This document shows, one piece after another, positions 18,917-28,058 of a DNA stretch of 64,000 nt (position 1 is its first letter; each line of letters begins with the position of its first letter). Where the stretch lies: NCBI RefSeq assembly GCF_900454025.1, contig NZ_UGQM01000001.1, positions 5,456,001-5,520,000 on the forward strand, written 5' to 3'. Below the pieces are notes generated by a model, which worked only from the letters and a program-made list of their open reading frames with translations, had not been told where the DNA came from and did no database searches. A program made the position numbers and the translations under genes. This DNA comes from Mycolicibacterium gilvum. GTDB lineage: Bacteria; Actinomycetota; Actinomycetes; Mycobacteriales; Mycobacteriaceae.

Positions 18917-18920
<4 letters not shown>
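17772..18920 (+). CDS. DUF4350 membrane protein (Rv3691-like)
   Basis: A 382-residue protein. A first membrane helix (VLLGLAAIVAVAALSTWL) is followed by an extracytoplasmic domain of the DUF4350 type (DGTHALVTLLRDRGVTVVEA) and a second helix near residue 255 (VYWMVLQLALGVGLLAWW), then a cytosolic tail. ATG 17772 overlaps the upstream stop as ATGA. The stop overlaps the moxR start as GTGA. The tight coupling suggests a membrane complex served by MoxR. Confidence 0.85.
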
Positions 18921-19879
<959 letters not shown>

Positions 19880-19888
19880 CCGCCGGCA

Positions 19889-21211
19889 GTGATCCTGACT
19901 GGTCGCGCCGGACTCCTCGCACTGCTGTGCGCGGTGCCGGTGCTGTCCTCTCCCTCTCCCGCAGTGGTTTTCTGGACCCTCGCGGGACTGCTGACGATCG
20001 CGATCGTCTGCGATGTCGCGCTCGCGGGCAGCCCGCGCGCGTTGCGGTTGACCCGCGGCGGCCCGACGTCGGCGCGGCTGGGCCAGCCGGTGACGGTCGA
20101 TCTGACTGTCGAGAACGGTGGCCGGGCCCGGTTCCGCGGCGTGGTGCGCGACGCGTGGGCACCGAGCGCTCGGGCGCACCCGCGGACGCATGCGGTCGAC
20201 CTTCCTGTCGGACAACGGGTTCGGATATCGACCGAGCTGACACCGGCGCGGCGCGGAGATCAGGTGTCCGCGCTGGTGACCGCCCGGTCCGTCGGCCCGC
20301 TCGGGCTGGCCGGACGCCAGGGTTCGCATCGGGTGCCGTGGCAGGTGCGCATCCTGCCGCCGTTCCTGTCCCGTAAGCATCTGCCGTCGCGGCTGGCCCG
20401 GCTGCGGGAACTCGAAGGCATGACCCCGGTGTTGATCCGCGGGCAGGGCACCGAATTCGACTCGCTGCGTGAGTATGTCGTCGGCGACGACGTCCGCTCG
20501 ATCGACTGGCGCGCGACCGCCCGGCGCGCCGATGTCGTGGTGCGGACGTGGCGGCCCGAACGCGACCGGCGCGTGCTCATCGTGCTCGACACCGGGCGCA
20601 CGTCGGCCGGCCGGGTCGGCGTCGACCCCACGCTTCTCGATCCCGGAGGGTGGCCCCGCCTCGACTGGTCGATGGACGCCGCGCTGCTGCTGGCCGCACT
20701 GGCCGCCCGCGCCGGCGATCACGTCGACCTGCTGGCACACGACCGGGAGACACGCGCGGCCGTCGTCAACGCCTCCCGCACCGAGCTTCTGGCACAACTG
20801 GTCTCGGCGATGGCACCGCTGGAGCCCGCACTCGTGGAGTCCGACGCCCGGGGGATGGTCGCGGCGGTGCAGCGGCGGGTCCGGCGTGCCGCGCTGGTGG
20901 TACTGCTGACCGACCTCAACGCGTCGGCCCTCGACGAGGGTCTGCTCAGCGTGCTGCCGCAGTTGACGGCCAAGCACCGGGTGATCGTCGCCGCGGTCGC
21001 CGATCCGCGCGTCGAGAAGCTCGCGGCCGGGCGCGCCGACGCCGTGGAGGTGTACGACGCGGCGGCCGCCGAACGCGCCCGCAACGACAGGAGCGCGGTC
21101 GCGTCGCGGCTGCGGTCCCTGGGCGTCGACGTCGTCGACTCCCCACCCGAGGAGCTCGCCCCCGACCTGGCCGACCACTACCTCGCGATGAAAGCCACCG
21201 GCCGCCTCTAG
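19889..21211 (+). CDS. DUF58 protein with von Willebrand-like domain (Rv3693-like)
   Basis: A 440-residue protein. Two hydrophobic N-terminal segments are followed by a beta-rich region and the DUF58 signature (TEFDSLREYVVGDDVRSIDW), then a von Willebrand A-like fold (VLIVLDTGRTSAG and, later, VVLLTDLNASAL). The DxT-like metal site differs slightly from the classic DxSxS. GTG at 19889 is 9 bases after the moxR stop. MoxR-DUF58 pairs are a standard functional couple. A palindromic repeat begins 17 bases after the stop. Confidence 0.88.
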   Translation: MILTGRAGLLALLCAVPVLSSPSPAVVFWTLAGLLTIAIVCDVALAGSPRALRLTRGGPTSARLGQPVTVDLTVENGGRARFRGVVRDAWAPSARAHPRTHAVDLPVGQRVRISTELTPARRGDQVSALVTARSVGPLGLAGRQGSHRVPWQVRILPPFLSRKHLPSRLARLRELEGMTPVLIRGQGTEFDSLREYVVGDDVRSIDWRATARRADVVVRTWRPERDRRVLIVLDTGRTSAGRVGVDPTLLDPGGWPRLDWSMDAALLLAALAARAGDHVDLLAHDRETRAAVVNASRTELLAQLVSAMAPLEPALVESDARGMVAAVQRRVRRAALVVLLTDLNASALDEGLLSVLPQLTAKHRVIVAAVADPRVEKLAAGRADAVEVYDAAAAERARNDRSAVASRLRSLGVDVVDSPPEELAPDLADHYLAMKATGRL

Positions 21212-21227
21212 GGGGTGGGTGGTCACC

Positions 21228-21294
21228 TTTCCCCGCGAGCAGACACATACTCGGGCGTGTCGCCGGCGCGTCGTGCGAGTTTGCGTCTGCTCGC
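21228..21294. repeat. Palindromic repeat, copy 1
   Basis: A 60-bp unit (21235-21294) with 10-bp perfect inverted ends GCGAGCAGAC / GTCTGCTCGC, preceded by TTTCCCC. It is itself an imperfect palindrome: the left half and the reversed right half agree at most of the outer 20 positions. A second copy lies at 22271-22337 in reverse orientation; the 60-bp parts match at 54 of 60 positions by eye. Confidence 0.92.
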
Positions 21295-21384
21295 CGCCGA
21301 AAAACCATCCCCACATCCGACTTCATCCCCAGCACAAGCAACTGGTGCGCCACCGCACCCCCGCGTCAGCCCGACGATTCGGGC

Positions 21385-22266
21385 ATGCGGAAAGTCCTCG
21401 ACGAGGTCCTGCGACGCTGTAACGGCTACGCGACGACGGCGGCGCTACTCGACGTGATGAGCCGCCAGCAGCTCGACGGCCTGGTCCGCAGACGAGAACT
21501 GGTGCGCGTCTGGCACGGTGTCTACGCCGTCGCGCAACCCGACTCCCGCGGCCGTCTGAACTCTCTCGACGCGTTCCTCGGGCAGCACGCGGTGGCATGC
21601 CTCGGGACAGCGGCGAGCCTCTACGGATTCGACACCGAAGCCACCGAGACGGTCCACATCCTCGACCCCGGCGCCAGGGTGCGACCGGTCGACGGGTTGA
21701 TGGTGCACCAACGCGTCGGCGCACCGCTTCGGCGCGTCGACGGGCGGTTGGCGACGGCGCCGGCGTGGACGGCCGTCGAGGTCGCGCGCGTGCTCCCGCG
21801 GCCCCGAGCGCTCGCCACCCTCGACGCGGCCCTGCATTCGGGACTGTGCACCGCGGTCGAGCTCGGGGCCGCGGCACACGAGCAGCGCGGTCGCCGCGGC
21901 ATCGTCAAGGTGCGCGAATTGCTCGCGATCGCGGACGGCCGCGCCGAGTCGCCGATGGAAAGCGAGGCGCGACTGGTGATGCACGACCACGACCTGCCGC
22001 GTCCCGAGCTCCAGTACGTCATCGACGGGACCCACGACGACATGTGGCGGGTGGACTTCGCGTGGCCCGAGCACCATGTCGCCGCCGAGTACGACAGCAT
22101 GGACTGGCATTCGGGTCGCGTCGCGATGCTCAGGGACAGAGCGCGGTACGCCGGTATCCAGCACGCCCGCTGGACGGTGATCCCGATCGTCGTCACCGAT
22201 GTCCGCGTTCACCCGGCCCGACTGGCGGCACGTATTGCCGACCACCTGCTGCGGGCCGCCTCGTGA
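21385..22266 (+). CDS. AbiEi-like N-domain plus DUF559/VSR-fold endonuclease
   Basis: A 293-residue protein from ATG 21385. Residues about 10-55 look like the winged-helix AbiEi-type domain found in type IV antitoxins (GYATTAALLDVM, then LVRRRELVRVWHGVYAV). The C-terminal third fits the DUF559/very-short-patch-repair nuclease fold: PMESEARLVM, PELQYVI, the catalytic-looking VDFAWPEHHVAAEYD and RDRARYAGI. No partner toxin gene lies nearby. Such solitary proteins are abundant in actinobacteria and their role is unsettled. The gene is enclosed by inverted palindromes. A nickase acting on the palindromes or a repair/defence nuclease are both possible. Confidence 0.72.
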   Translation: MRKVLDEVLRRCNGYATTAALLDVMSRQQLDGLVRRRELVRVWHGVYAVAQPDSRGRLNSLDAFLGQHAVACLGTAASLYGFDTEATETVHILDPGARVRPVDGLMVHQRVGAPLRRVDGRLATAPAWTAVEVARVLPRPRALATLDAALHSGLCTAVELGAAAHEQRGRRGIVKVRELLAIADGRAESPMESEARLVMHDHDLPRPELQYVIDGTHDDMWRVDFAWPEHHVAAEYDSMDWHSGRVAMLRDRARYAGIQHARWTVIPIVVTDVRVHPARLAARIADHLLRAAS

Positions 22267-22270
22267 CGCC

Positions 22271-22337
22271 GCGAACAGACGCAGAGTCGCACGGCGCGCC
22301 GGCGACACGCCCGAGTGTGCGTCTGCTCGCGGGGAAA
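22271..22337. repeat. Palindromic repeat, copy 2 (inverted)
   Basis: A 60-bp unit (22271-22330) followed by GGGGAAA, the reverse of the TTTCCCC flank of copy 1. Ends are GCGAACAGAC / GTCTGCTCGC. It begins 5 bases after the stop of the nuclease gene and ends 2 bases before the stop of the SpoIIM-like gene. Confidence 0.92.
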
Positions 22338-22338
22338 C

Positions 22339-23331
22339 TCAGCCCGTCGGCACGACGTCGGGGGCGTCCTCGATGTCGCCGGTCTCCCCTGCCGCCACCG
22401 CGCGGCGGCCGAAGTACACGACGTAGCCGACGAATGCGCCGAATGCGGCGACACCGATCGCGACCCGGACGATCGTCGGCAGCGACGACGGCGTGACGAA
22501 GCCCTCGATCACGCCCGCGACCAACAGCACGGCGACGAGTCCGATCGCGACCGCGATCACCGCACGGCCCTGCTCGGCGAGGACCTGCCCGCGCGGACGG
22601 TCCCCCGGTGCGATCACCGACCAGCCCAGCCGCATCCCGACGCCGGCCGCGACGAACACCGCCGTCAACTCGATGAGCCCGTGCGGGGTGATCAGGCCGA
22701 GGAAGACGTCGCCGCGGCCGGCCTCGAACATCAGCCCGGCGTTCAGCCCGAGGTTGGCCGCGTTCTGAAACAGGATGTACGGGATCGGGATTCCGAGCAG
22801 GATCGACATCGCGATGCACTGAGCGGTCACCCACGCGTTGTTCACCCACACCTGCAGCGCGAACGACGAGGCGGGGTGTTCGCTGTAGTAGTTCGCGAAT
22901 TCGTGGTTGACCAGCTGGGCGATCTCAGACGGCGTGCCGACGGAGGCCTGCACCTCGGGCGAGCGGGCGATCCACACCGCGATCACCGCGGCCACCAGAT
23001 AGAACGCCGCCCCCGACGCCACCGACCAGCGCCGGGACCGGTACACCACCACGGGGAACGACACCGTCCAGAAGCGGAGGAACTCGCGCCACAGCGGGGC
23101 GTGCGCACCGGTGACGACCGCCCGGGCCCGCGCGACGAGCCCCGAGAGCTTGCCGACCAGCACCGCGTCCGAGGACGACGACCGCACGATCGACAGGTGG
23201 GTCGACACCCGCTGGTACAGATCGACCAGCTCGTCGACCTCGGCGCCGGTCAGGTGCCGCTTGCGTTTGACCAGGTGGTCGAGGCGGTCCCACGTCGGGC
23301 GGTTCGCGAGGACAAACGCATCGACATCCAC
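22339..23331 (-). CDS. SpoIIM-like membrane protein (Rv3694c-like)
   Basis: A 330-residue integral membrane protein with five or six hydrophobic segments and a conserved stage II sporulation protein M-like core (HGLIELTAVFVAAGVGMRLG). GTG 23331 gives VDVDAFVLANRPTWDRL, the usual start in this family; the frame continues upstream into the intergenic region without a better start. It diverges from the RDD gene with 28 bases between starts. SpoIIM in non-sporulating bacteria is often found with MoxR and RDD proteins; role unknown. Confidence 0.85.
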   Translation of the reverse strand: MDVDAFVLANRPTWDRLDHLVKRKRHLTGAEVDELVDLYQRVSTHLSIVRSSSSDAVLVGKLSGLVARARAVVTGAHAPLWREFLRFWTVSFPVVVYRSRRWSVASGAAFYLVAAVIAVWIARSPEVQASVGTPSEIAQLVNHEFANYYSEHPASSFALQVWVNNAWVTAQCIAMSILLGIPIPYILFQNAANLGLNAGLMFEAGRGDVFLGLITPHGLIELTAVFVAAGVGMRLGWSVIAPGDRPRGQVLAEQGRAVIAVAIGLVAVLLVAGVIEGFVTPSSLPTIVRVAIGVAAFGAFVGYVVYFGRRAVAAGETGDIEDAPDVVPTG

Positions 23332-23359
23332 CCCCGGGATTTTAGTAGCGTTGCTGATT

Positions 23360-24202
23360 ATGGTCGGCCAGCAACAACCCGTGGTAACCGGCGACGCGGT
23401 CGTCCTCGACATCCAGATCGCCCAGCTACCGGTGCGGGCGCTGTCGGCGTTGATCGACGTCTCCGTCGTGGCGCTGGTCTACGTCATCGGGGTGATCCTG
23501 TGGGCGATGACGCTGTCGCAGTTCGATCCGGCGTTCTCGGCGGCGGTGCTGATCATCTTCACGGTGCTGGCACTGGTCGGGTATCCGACGATCTTCGAGA
23601 CGGCCACCCGCGGCAAGACGCTGGGGAAGATGGTGCTCGGTCTGCGGGTGGTGTCCGACGACGGCAGCCCTGAACGCTTCCGGCAGGCGCTCTTCCGTGC
23701 GTTGGCGGGCGTGATCGAGATCTGGATGCTCACCGGTGGTCCGGCCGTGCTGTGCAGCCTGTTGTCCAGCAAGGGCAAACGCATCGGGGACATCTTCGCC
23801 GGCACCGTCGTCATCAGTGAGCGCGCGCCGCGACAGGCGCCGCCGCCGGCGATGCCACCGCAGCTGGCGTGGTGGGCCTCGAGTCTGCAGTTGTCCGGGC
23901 TGGCTCCGTCGCAGGCCGAGATGGCCCGTCAATTCCTCGCGCGCGCAGGGCAGTTGGATCCGCAGATCCGCGATCAGATGGCCTACCGCGTCACCTCGGA
24001 CGTGGTGGCGCAGATCTCGCCGCCTCCGCCGCCGGGGGCACCGCCGGCGCTGGTTCTCGCGGCTGTGCTGGCCGAACGGCACCGCCGCGAGCTGGCGCGG
24101 TTGCAGCAGCCGGTCCCGGGACCCGGGTGGTACACAACGCCGCCCACGGCCCCACCTCCCCCGCCCCCGGGAACCGGCGGAGGGTTCACGCCGCCGTCCT
24201 GA
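23360..24202 (+). CDS. RDD-family membrane protein (Rv3695-like)
   Basis: A 280-residue protein. The RDD domain has three transmembrane helices and the signature residues around LPVRALSALIDVSVVALVYV and TRGKTLGKMVLGLRVV. It ends in a Pro-rich cytosolic tail (PPPPPPGTGGGF). ATG 23360 is chosen because the frame upstream lies inside the divergent gene. It completes the Rv3689-Rv3695-like set. Its stop directly abuts the stop of the carotenoid oxygenase gene. RDD proteins include ion transporters and chaperone partners; specific role unknown. Confidence 0.85.
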   Translation: MVGQQQPVVTGDAVVLDIQIAQLPVRALSALIDVSVVALVYVIGVILWAMTLSQFDPAFSAAVLIIFTVLALVGYPTIFETATRGKTLGKMVLGLRVVSDDGSPERFRQALFRALAGVIEIWMLTGGPAVLCSLLSSKGKRIGDIFAGTVVISERAPRQAPPPAMPPQLAWWASSLQLSGLAPSQAEMARQFLARAGQLDPQIRDQMAYRVTSDVVAQISPPPPPGAPPALVLAAVLAERHRRELARLQQPVPGPGWYTTPPTAPPPPPPGTGGGFTPPS

Positions 24203-25537
24203 CTAGGCGGAGATCCAGTTTCCGTGGAATCCGTATGGAACTCGTTGCGGGAGAGCGATTCTCGCCATGGGCGGGCCGCTGAAGTCGGACGCGTCGATGA
24301 TGACGAGGTCGCTGCCGTTGCGCTCGGGGTCGTAGACGTAGCCGAGGTACCAGCCGCTGCTCTCGTCGGCGGGCCCGGACGTCGACGGGACGAACACGGC
24401 CTCACCGGGCCCGCCGGAACCGAACCGGTGTTCCTCGGCCGCACCGGTGGTGAGGTCGTGACGGATCAGGTTCTTGTCACCGACGGACACCGCGTAACGG
24501 GCGGGCAGCGTCGCCAGACGGTCGTCGATGCGCGGGAACTCGACGCTGCGGTCGTCGAGTTGACTCTCGCTCACGGTGCCGGTCCGCAGGTCGATGGTCC
24601 ACGTCCACATCACGCCCTCGGCGTCGAATCCACCGTTCTCACGCCATAATTCGGGGTATCGGACCGCCTGCAGCACCAGTTTGTCCCCGTCGGCCGACGC
24701 CGTCTCGTAGGCGTTGGCGACGTGGAAGATGTAGCACGGGTCGATGTCGAACCAGCGCACCTGCCCGAACGGGTCGTCGCGGCGCAGCAGTCCGAACCTC
24801 GCGCCGTAACCGTCGTCCCAGCGGTAGGGCATGTCCCCCGCGCCGCTCAGGGCGATGTCGAGGTTGAACACGATCGGCAGGTCCATGAACACCACGTGGT
24901 TCTGCGTCAGCGCGAAGTCGTGCATCATCGTCAGCGCCGGAACGTCGAGCGGACGGTTGATCACCAACTCCCCGTTGGCATCTGCGCGGTGGTAGGTGAC
25001 GTGGGGGGTGAAGATGTTGCCGTAGCCGAAGAAGTGCAGTTCCCCGGTGGTCGGACAGATCTTGGGGTGCGCGGTCATCGCGTCGGTGAGCTTGCCGTCG
25101 AAGTCGTACGCCCCGAGGGTTTCCAGATCGTTGGTGATCTCGTAGGGCAGTGACGATTCCACCAGCGCCAGCGTCTTGCCGGCGTGGTTGACGACGTGGG
25201 TGTTGGCGACGCTGGCACGCAGGTCGCGGGTGCCGTCCTCGCGGTAGAGCGGGAACGGCTCGATGAAGCTGTCGGTGCGCACCCAGCGGTTGCGGTACCA
25301 GGCGGCTCGGCCGTTCTCGATCCGCACGCCGTGGATCATCCCGTCGCCGGTGAACCAGTGCCCGGTGGCGTCGCGGGGGTTGGGACCGTTGCGCAGGTAC
25401 CAGCCGTCGAGTTCGGCGGGAATCGCACCCTCGACGGGCAGGTCGAACGCGGTGAGTTCGTCGGGCACGGGCGCGTAGTTGCCGACCTGGAAGATGCTTC
25501 GGTCGGCTTCGGTCTGATCCGGCGCGGTCTCGGTCAT
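24203..25537 (-). CDS. Carotenoid cleavage oxygenase (RPE65/CCD family)
   Basis: A 444-residue non-haem iron dioxygenase. The four iron-binding histidines of the seven-bladed propeller can be placed: AHPKICPTTGELHFFGY, MHDFALTQNH, FHVANAYE and the C-terminal FHGNWIS. Early signatures YLRNGPNP and HWFTGDGMIHG are also present. It cleaves a double bond of carotenoids or of stilbene-like phenolics. ATG 25537 has AGGAGG 8 bases upstream. It diverges from a GntR/FCD regulator. Substrate class cannot be settled; the aromatic-catabolic content of the window makes a lignostilbene-type substrate as plausible as a carotenoid. Confidence 0.9.
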   Translation of the reverse strand: MTETAPDQTEADRSIFQVGNYAPVPDELTAFDLPVEGAIPAELDGWYLRNGPNPRDATGHWFTGDGMIHGVRIENGRAAWYRNRWVRTDSFIEPFPLYREDGTRDLRASVANTHVVNHAGKTLALVESSLPYEITNDLETLGAYDFDGKLTDAMTAHPKICPTTGELHFFGYGNIFTPHVTYHRADANGELVINRPLDVPALTMMHDFALTQNHVVFMDLPIVFNLDIALSGAGDMPYRWDDGYGARFGLLRRDDPFGQVRWFDIDPCYIFHVANAYETASADGDKLVLQAVRYPELWRENGGFDAEGVMWTWTIDLRTGTVSESQLDDRSVEFPRIDDRLATLPARYAVSVGDKNLIRHDLTTGAAEEHRFGSGGPGEAVFVPSTSGPADESSGWYLGYVYDPERNGSDLVIIDASDFSGPPMARIALPQRVPYGFHGNWISA

Positions 25538-25582
25538 GGGCTGAACCTCCTGTCGCGATAACCCACCCTCACACCCCACCTC

Positions 25583-25592
25583 TGACATGTCA
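25583..25592. promoter_or_regulatory. Palindrome TGACATGTCA between divergent oxygenase and GntR genes
   Basis: A perfect 10-bp palindrome lies 46 bases upstream of the carotenoid oxygenase start and 54 bases upstream of the chosen GntR start. It is a fair candidate operator for the FCD-type regulator; the assignment is inferred from position only. Confidence 0.35.
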
Positions 25593-25646
25593 ATAGTGGA
25601 ACGTTTACGAGTCGTGCGGCGGACACCGATGGAGGAAGATCACGGA

Positions 25647-26348
25647 ATGCCGGACCGCCGACACTCCGCCGCGCTGTTCAGGTCGGTCGTCGGCCGGGAC
25701 GCGGCCAGCATCGTCGACGAGTTACGCCGGGTCATTCTCGACGGCGCCGCGCCGCCGGGCACCCAGATACCGGTCGCCGACGTTGCCGAGATGTTCGGGG
25801 TCAGTCACATCCCCGTGCGCGAGTGTCTGAAGACCCTGACCGCGGAGGGCCTTGTGCAACACCGACCGAACTCCGGGTACGCCGTCGCGCAGTTGACCGC
25901 GAGCGAACTGGCAGAGATGTACCTGGTCCGCGCGACGCTGGAATCCACGGCGATGTCGGCTGCTGTGCTGCGCGCGACGGACACCGACCGGGCCCACCTC
26001 GCCGAGGTCCACGAAACCCTGCAGCAGGCACTGAAATTCGACGACGCACAGGCCTACCACCGGCACAGCCGGGAGTTCCACATGGCGCTGAGCCGGCCCT
26101 CCCGCATGCTGCGCCTGGTGCACATGCTCGAATCCGCCTGGAACATCACCGAACCCGTGCAGTTGATGGTGCACGTGGAGCCGAGCCAACGGATGCTGCT
26201 CCATGACGACCACCGGGTGATGCTCGACGCGTTCCTCGCCGGTGACGCCGAATCCCTGCTGTCGGCCGCCGCCGTCCACAACACACGCCTCGACGCCGCC
26301 GTCGAATCCCTGCCTACCGATACCGGGCTGGTGCTCGGCGATCGGTGA
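25647..26348 (+). CDS. GntR-family transcriptional regulator with FCD domain
   Basis: A 233-residue regulator. N-terminal winged helix (IVDELRRVILDGAAPPGTQI, then VSHIPVRECLKTLTAEGLVQ) is followed by an FCD effector domain with its metal-binding pattern (YHRHSREFHMAL, then LLHDDHRVMLDAFLAGD). ATG 25647 is preferred for its GGAGGA; ATG 25629 and ATG 25587 are further upstream in frame. It lies between the divergent carotenoid oxygenase and the NCS1 permease, 99 bases before the latter, and likely controls one or both. Effector unknown. Confidence 0.88.
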   Translation: MPDRRHSAALFRSVVGRDAASIVDELRRVILDGAAPPGTQIPVADVAEMFGVSHIPVRECLKTLTAEGLVQHRPNSGYAVAQLTASELAEMYLVRATLESTAMSAAVLRATDTDRAHLAEVHETLQQALKFDDAQAYHRHSREFHMALSRPSRMLRLVHMLESAWNITEPVQLMVHVEPSQRMLLHDDHRVMLDAFLAGDAESLLSAAAVHNTRLDAAVESLPTDTGLVLGDR

Positions 26349-26447
26349 CTCGGCCAGAAATATATTCTTGACGCAACGGTCCGGAAACACACCGAAATTA
26401 GCTTCCCTGCAACGAAACTCTCCGTTCCACAGGCAGGAAGCGCTGCA

Positions 26448-28004
26448 ATGTCAGAGACCCGGGATCTCCCTCCCAGCGCCGTCGTCGGCGCCCACGACAT
26501 CGTCGAAGCCGCAGGCCATCCGGTCGGCTCGGGCGTCATCAAGGACGACTACGACCCGCGACTGACCAACGAGGACCTCGCACCGCTGGGAAAGCAGACG
26601 TGGAGCTCGTACAACATCTTCGCGTTCTGGATGTCCGACGTGCACAGCGTCGGCGGCTACGTCACCGCGGGCAGCCTGTTCGCCCTCGGCCTGGCCAGCT
26701 GGCAGGTGCTGATCGCGCTGCTGGTCGGCATCGTCATCGTGAACATCTTCTGCAACCTGGTGGCCAAGCCCAGCCAGCAGGCCGGCGTCCCGTACCCGGT
26801 GGTGTGCCGCAGCTCCTTCGGGGTGCTCGGCGCCAACATCCCCGCCATCATCCGCGGCCTGATCGCGGTGGCGTGGTACGGCATCCAGACCTATCTCGCC
26901 TCGGCGGCCCTGGATGTCGTGCTGCTCAAGCTGTTTCCCGGTCTGGCCCCCTACGCCGACGTCGACCAGTACGGGTTCACCGGTCTGTCGCTGCTGGGCT
27001 GGTGCAGCTTCATGCTGCTGTGGGTGCTGCAGGCATGCGTCTTCTGGCGCGGCATGGAGTCGATCCGCAAGTTCATCGATTTCTGCGGCCCGGCCGTCTA
27101 CGTGGTGATGTTCATCCTGTGCGGCTACCTGCTGTGGAAGTCGGACTGGCACATCGGGTTGAGCCTCGGCGGGGAGAAGCAGGGCAACACCCTCGTGGTC
27201 ATGCTCGGGGCGATCGCGCTGGTCGTCTCGTACTTCTCCGGCCCGATGCTCAACTTCGGCGACTTCGCCCGCTACGGCCGCAGCTTCGAGGCGGTCAAGA
27301 AGGGCAACTTCCTGGGCCTCCCGATCAACTTCCTGGTGTTCTCGCTGTTGGTGGTGCTGACCGCGTCCGCGACCGTACCGGTGTTCGGCGAGCTGCTGAC
27401 CGACCCGGTCGAGACCGTCGCGCGCATCGACAGCACCACCGCGATCGTGCTCGGTGCGCTGACGTTCTCCATCGCGACGATCGGCATCAACATCGTCGCG
27501 AACTTCATCAGCCCGGCGTTCGACTTCTCCAACGTCAGCCCGCAGAAGATCAGCTGGCGCATGGGCGGCATGATCGCCGCGGTCGGATCGGTGCTGCTGA
27601 CACCGTGGAACCTGTACTCCAACCCCGAGGTCATCCACTACACGCTGGAGACCCTCGGCGCGTTCATCGGTCCGCTGTTCGGCGTGCTGATCTGTGATTT
27701 CTACCTGGTCCGCAAGCAGAAGATCGTCGTCGACGACCTGTTCCGGATGACCGGCACGGGCAACTACTGGTACACGAAGGGCTACAACCCGGCCGCGGTG
27801 GCGGCGACGATCGTCGGTGCGCTTCTGGCCGTGATCCCGGTCCTGCTGGGCGGTTACGTCGCCGGCATGTCCACTGCGGCGCAGTACAGCTGGTTCATCG
27901 GGTGCGGCGTGGCGTTCGGTCTCTACTACCTGTTCGCCACGCGTGGGCCGTGGCGGATGACGGCGCTGCGGCTGCCGCAGGGCGCCGAACTCGTCGAGGG
28001 CTGA
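26448..28004 (+). CDS. NCS1-family purine/pyrimidine/hydantoin permease
   Basis: A 518-residue transporter with about twelve transmembrane helices. The NCS1 hallmarks are clear: NEDLAPLGKQTWSSYNIFAF at the start of helix 1, QQAGVPYPVVCRSSFGVLGA and the helix 6 region with SGPMLNFGDFARYG. These proteins import cytosine, uracil, allantoin, thiamine precursors or hydantoins with H+ or Na+. A TTGACG at 26368-26373 in an AT-richer leader may be its -35 element. The GntR gene upstream is the likely regulator. Substrate not determined. Confidence 0.9.
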   Translation: MSETRDLPPSAVVGAHDIVEAAGHPVGSGVIKDDYDPRLTNEDLAPLGKQTWSSYNIFAFWMSDVHSVGGYVTAGSLFALGLASWQVLIALLVGIVIVNIFCNLVAKPSQQAGVPYPVVCRSSFGVLGANIPAIIRGLIAVAWYGIQTYLASAALDVVLLKLFPGLAPYADVDQYGFTGLSLLGWCSFMLLWVLQACVFWRGMESIRKFIDFCGPAVYVVMFILCGYLLWKSDWHIGLSLGGEKQGNTLVVMLGAIALVVSYFSGPMLNFGDFARYGRSFEAVKKGNFLGLPINFLVFSLLVVLTASATVPVFGELLTDPVETVARIDSTTAIVLGALTFSIATIGINIVANFISPAFDFSNVSPQKISWRMGGMIAAVGSVLLTPWNLYSNPEVIHYTLETLGAFIGPLFGVLICDFYLVRKQKIVVDDLFRMTGTGNYWYTKGYNPAAVAATIVGALLAVIPVLLGGYVAGMSTAAQYSWFIGCGVAFGLYYLFATRGPWRMTALRLPQGAELVEG

Positions 28005-28006
28005 TC

Positions 28007-28050
28007 AGTACGGCCCCGATAGTCCACTAGTGGAATATCGGGGCCGTACT
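28007..28050. promoter_or_regulatory. 44-bp near-perfect palindrome overlapping a leaderless PadR promoter
   Basis: Arms AGTACGGCCCCGATA (28007-28021) and its exact complement (28036-28050) surround a 12-bp palindrome TCCACTAGTGGA (28023-28034). Only the pair 28022/28035 mismatches. A TACTAT element at 28047-28052 overlaps the right arm and sits 6 bases before the PadR ATG at 28059, the spacing of a leaderless mycobacterial promoter. It may act as the PadR operator and as the terminator of the permease gene, whose stop is 2 bases upstream. Confidence 0.75.
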
Positions 28051-28058
28051 ATTCGCCC

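Larger units (their letters stand above)
21228..22337. mobile_element. Candidate endonuclease-bearing unit bounded by inverted 67-bp palindromes
   Basis: The stretch consists only of palindrome copy 1, one gene for a VSR/DUF559-type nuclease and palindrome copy 2 in opposite orientation. It separates the Rv3693-like gene (ends 21211) from the Rv3694c-like gene (ends 22339), neighbours in M. tuberculosis without such a gene as far as I recall. The layout recalls REP/RAYT units or a composite element, but no transposase motif is present and no target-site duplication was found by eye. Confidence 0.45.

Noticed and set aside
21228..22337. Classical insertion sequence
   Set aside because: No DDE or HUH transposase motif in the enclosed protein and no target duplication seen; kept only as a candidate element.
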